A DNA stretch of 7,568 nt from Sporomusaceae bacterium UBA1887 (GTDB taxonomy: Bacteria > Bacillota > Negativicutes > Sporomusales > DSM-15969), in the NCBI GenBank assembly GCA_002337925.1, contig DDHB01000060.1, positions 31,848-39,415 of the forward strand, written 5' to 3'. Under the pieces are notes generated by a model. The model saw only the letters and a program-made list of their open reading frames with translations, did no database searches and was not told the DNA's origin. Within the stretch, counting starts at the first letter, position 1. The number at the start of each line of letters is the position of its first letter. Positions 5,699-7,568 of this stretch are shown here, one piece after another. The position numbers were made by a program, and so were the translations under genes.

Positions 5699-5794
5699 AT
5701 CCTTTTAGTAAGTAACGTTCAAAAAAGTGCATACTATACGTGTGGAAGAATTTATATTATGATTTGTACATAAAGATTGTTGTTAGAATAAACC

Positions 5795-5800
5795 AGGAGG
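5795..5800 (+). promoter_or_regulatory. Ribosome binding site deciding the flavin reductase start
   Basis: AGGAGG lies 4 bases before TTG 5805, 7 before ATG 5808 and 10 before ATG 5811. ATG 5808 has the best spacing. Confidence 0.7.
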
Positions 5801-5807
5801 CGAATTG

Positions 5808-6320
5808 ATGATGAGTAATTTCAAGGAAATCCAGCCGCAAGAGTTTGTGTATAGTCCTTTTAAATTGATAGGCGAAGAGTGGATGCTCATTACTGCCGAA
5901 AAAGATGGCAAGGCTAATACCATGACGGCTTCTTGGGGCGGTCTCGGGGTTATGTGGGGAAAAAATGTTGCCTATATTGCCATTCGTCCTCAACGGTATA
6001 CGAAAGAATTTATTGATAACTCGGATACCTTTTCCTTGACGTTTTTTGATGACGGCTTTAAAAAAGCACTAGGTTATCTTGGCGCAACATCCGGCAGAGA
6101 CGAAGATAAAATTGCAAAATCCAATTTAACAATCCAGCATACCGATTGCGTTCCCTATTTCGCAGAAGCAAAAATTGCTATTATCTGCAAGAAACTGTAT
6201 GCGCAGGAGTATAAACCGGAGCTGTTTGTTGATCAGGAGATTAATGAAAAATGTTATCCCGATGCAGATCATCACACGCTGTATATTGCTGAAATTACGA
6301 AGATCCTTGTGAAAGAGTAA
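5808..6320 (+). CDS. Flavin reductase family protein (flavoredoxin-like FMN-binding split barrel)
   Basis: The product is 170 residues from ATG 5808. It has the layout of flavin-reductase-domain proteins: NTMTASWGGLGVMWG (37-51), where the NxMTxSW block contacts flavin, then AYIAIRPQRYTKEFI (55-69), the substrate- and flavin-lining strand, and GYLGATSGRDEDK (89-101). Members bind FMN and transfer electrons from NAD(P)H or reduced partners. Short anaerobe versions like this one often have no assigned reaction, so a role in reducing quinones or other electrophiles is inferred from its neighbours. It is separated from the hydrolase gene by a strong terminator and probably has its own promoter in 5699-5790, though I find no clean -35/-10 pair there. 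An AGTAAC sequence at 5711-5716 recurs at the HxlR-divergent promoter. Confidence 0.88.
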   Translation: MMSNFKEIQPQEFVYSPFKLIGEEWMLITAEKDGKANTMTASWGGLGVMWGKNVAYIAIRPQRYTKEFIDNSDTFSLTFFDDGFKKALGYLGATSGRDEDKIAKSNLTIQHTDCVPYFAEAKIAIICKKLYAQEYKPELFVDQEINEKCYPDADHHTLYIAEITKILVKE

Positions 6321-6340
6321 ACGAGTAAGGATATTATAAA

Positions 6341-6375
6341 AACAAAGAGCCAGCAATTATTGCTGGTTCTTTGTT
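6341..6375. terminator. Shared terminator hairpin between convergent genes
   Basis: A 15-base stem, AACAAAGAGCCAGCA (6341-6355) with TGCTGGTTCTTTGTT (6361-6375), contains one G-T wobble and a 5-base loop. Its outer part is A-rich on the left and T-rich on the right, so either strand would give a hairpin followed by U-rich RNA. It lies between the flavin reductase stop (6320) and the minus-strand MFS stop (6423). Confidence 0.87.
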
Positions 6376-6422
6376 CTATATGCCGCTTATAAAAATAGAG
6401 AGTTTTGTTTATATGTATTTTA

Positions 6423-7568
6423 TTAGCTAGCTGGTCTCGTAGCGGACGTAGCCATTATGAGAACAGGTATAATAGCACATATGACGGCAATAGCCATGAT
6501 ACTATAAATCCAATTTATCCCGAAAAAAGAAGCAATGAAACCAAATAAGAGGGGAGTAACCATATTGGTAATCCCTCGAGAAAAGGTGCTAATTGAAAAA
6601 ATATCATCGTAGTTATGTTTTTCCCTAACAGGCTCTGTAATAATAGTCTGAATAACAGGGATGGTTCCTTTGGTTACAATACCAAGTAAAAGTGATGCTC
6701 CAATGATGATAAAGAGTTGGTGTCCTACAACAAGAATTACAAGCAGTAATGCCATAAAAATTTCTGAAAAGATAAATACTTTTCGTGTGCCAAATAGATC
6801 AACCATTCTTCCACATGCTACTTTCCCAAGGATGCAACCCAATGTGAAGGCAAGTGCAAAGGTGGCAATGATTTTGGAATCAATACCTTTGGCAAAGAGG
6901 AGGTATGGCAAAAATGTAAATATCTGATCACTGCCAAAAGCATCAAGTATGTTTGCGCCTATTGGCAGGGCATATTGGCGGTTGCGTAAAAGCGAAAATG
7001 AAGGGAAATGCCTTGTTGGTCCAGCTATTGGAAAAGATTCTGGATTATCTGTTTTTACATTAATTGAAGAAAAAAATATATAGAATGCAAATAATATAGC
7101 TCCCAAGCCATATGCTAAACAAACAATCCGCCATCCTGGAAATCCAAACGTAAAAGCTGCAATAAAAGCAGCAAGTGAAGCAAATGGAACTCTACCAATA
7201 TCACCAATAGCTGTGAAATTACCCATACTTCTTCCTAAGAAGTTGCGGTCGGAGTTCGCTGTAAGATAAGTAAATGCAATGTTATGAAATACACAATAAC
7301 CTGCAACTGCTATGATAAAGCAAAAACCTGTGAAATAAATGTTTTTTGAAAATGCATTAGTAAAAAATCCAATGCCATATAATAAGATTATCAGACTTAG
7401 GGAGCGTAACAAACCTAAGTATCGGGAAAAAAATATTGTAGATAGCCCTAGAAGAGTGCTTCCCATAATTGCAAGAGAGATAATGATACCGGTTTCTTTT
7501 TCACCAGCTCCCAAAGAAATGACTATAAAGGAAAGGAGTATCGGGACACTATCAAATAGACCATCAAT
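6423..7568 (-). CDS. Major facilitator superfamily (MFS) transporter, N-terminus beyond window edge
   Basis: The minus-strand frame is open to base 7568, so the gene starts outside the window; 381 residues are visible. An in-frame TTG at 7514 is not a convincing start, because the 18 residues before it (IDGLFDSVPILLSFIVIS) read as the first membrane helix. The protein is almost entirely hydrophobic segments with a central cytoplasmic loop (about 167-190), as expected for 12-helix MFS carriers of about 400 residues. The second half has a clear motif A, GRMVDLFGTRK, at visible residues 253-263. The equivalent loop in the first half, around STIFFSRYLGLLRSL, is degenerate. The substrate cannot be named; drug or metabolite export is common for the family. 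The gene converges on the flavin reductase gene and shows no link to the HxlR unit. Confidence 0.9.
   Translation of the reverse strand: MDGLFDSVPILLSFIVISLGAGEKETGIIISLAIMGSTLLGLSTIFFSRYLGLLRSLSLIILLYGIGFFTNAFSKNIYFTGFCFIIAVAGYCVFHNIAFTYLTANSDRNFLGRSMGNFTAIGDIGRVPFASLAAFIAAFTFGFPGWRIVCLAYGLGAILFAFYIFFSSINVKTDNPESFPIAGPTRHFPSFSLLRNRQYALPIGANILDAFGSDQIFTFLPYLLFAKGIDSKIIATFALAFTLGCILGKVACGRMVDLFGTRKVFIFSEIFMALLLVILVVGHQLFIIIGASLLLGIVTKGTIPVIQTIITEPVREKHNYDDIFSISTFSRGITNMVTPLLFGFIASFFGINWIYSIMAIAVICAIIPVLIMATSATRPAS

Noticed and set aside
1..7568. Mobile elements, CRISPR arrays, tRNA or rRNA genes, attachment sites.
   Set aside because: No transposase or integrase frames, no spaced repeats, no long terminal inverted repeats and no RNA-gene-like segments were seen; gaps between genes are short and ordinary.

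Overview
The window looks like chromosomal DNA of a low-to-moderate GC Firmicute. Genes are preceded by strong AGGAGG-type ribosome binding sites, TTG starts occur, promoters are sigma-A-like (TTGnnn / TATTAT) and intrinsic terminators are compact. The gene content (DUF1848, bacterial NSS transporter, HxlR, Nim-type PPOX protein) fits an anaerobic Clostridia or Negativicutes member such as the Sporomusa/Pelosinus group. That placement is an impression from gene content, not a measurement.

Bases 1-1315 hold the C-terminal part of an Ada/AdaA-type methyl-phosphotriester sensor and AraC-family activator. It overlaps by 29 bases a DUF1848 protein that carries a radical-SAM-like CxxxCxxC cluster at its C-terminus. 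The two read as one alkylation-response transcription unit. The DUF1848 protein looks like a circularly permuted relative of SplB-type radical SAM enzymes, and I regard this as the most interesting part of the window.

Bases 1316-3190 hold a neurotransmitter:sodium-symporter-family (NSS) transporter with a TTG start and its own terminator. It is followed by an independently promoted and terminated gene for an unrecognised 70-residue membrane protein. The transporter has a lysine where the Na1-site Ser/Thr is expected.

Bases 3200-5698 hold a divergent regulatory unit. An HxlR-family repressor with a single cysteine (Cys7) is on the minus strand. On the plus strand lies DUF2798 membrane protein - cupin - Nim-like PPOX flavoprotein - alpha/beta hydrolase, closed by a strong hairpin. 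Both divergent promoters have good -35/-10 boxes with 17-base spacers, and a related 13-base sequence overlaps each -10. A flavin-reductase-family gene follows (5808-6320). By analogy with YodB/CatR/MhqR-type loci this looks like an electrophile, quinone or nitro-compound detoxification cluster controlled by a thiol switch. That function is inferred.

Bases 6341-7568 hold a long hairpin that probably serves as a shared terminator for convergent genes, and a minus-strand MFS transporter whose N-terminus runs off the right edge. There is no CRISPR array, tRNA, rRNA, insertion sequence or other mobile element that I can support, and no gene-free stretch longer than about 160 bases.
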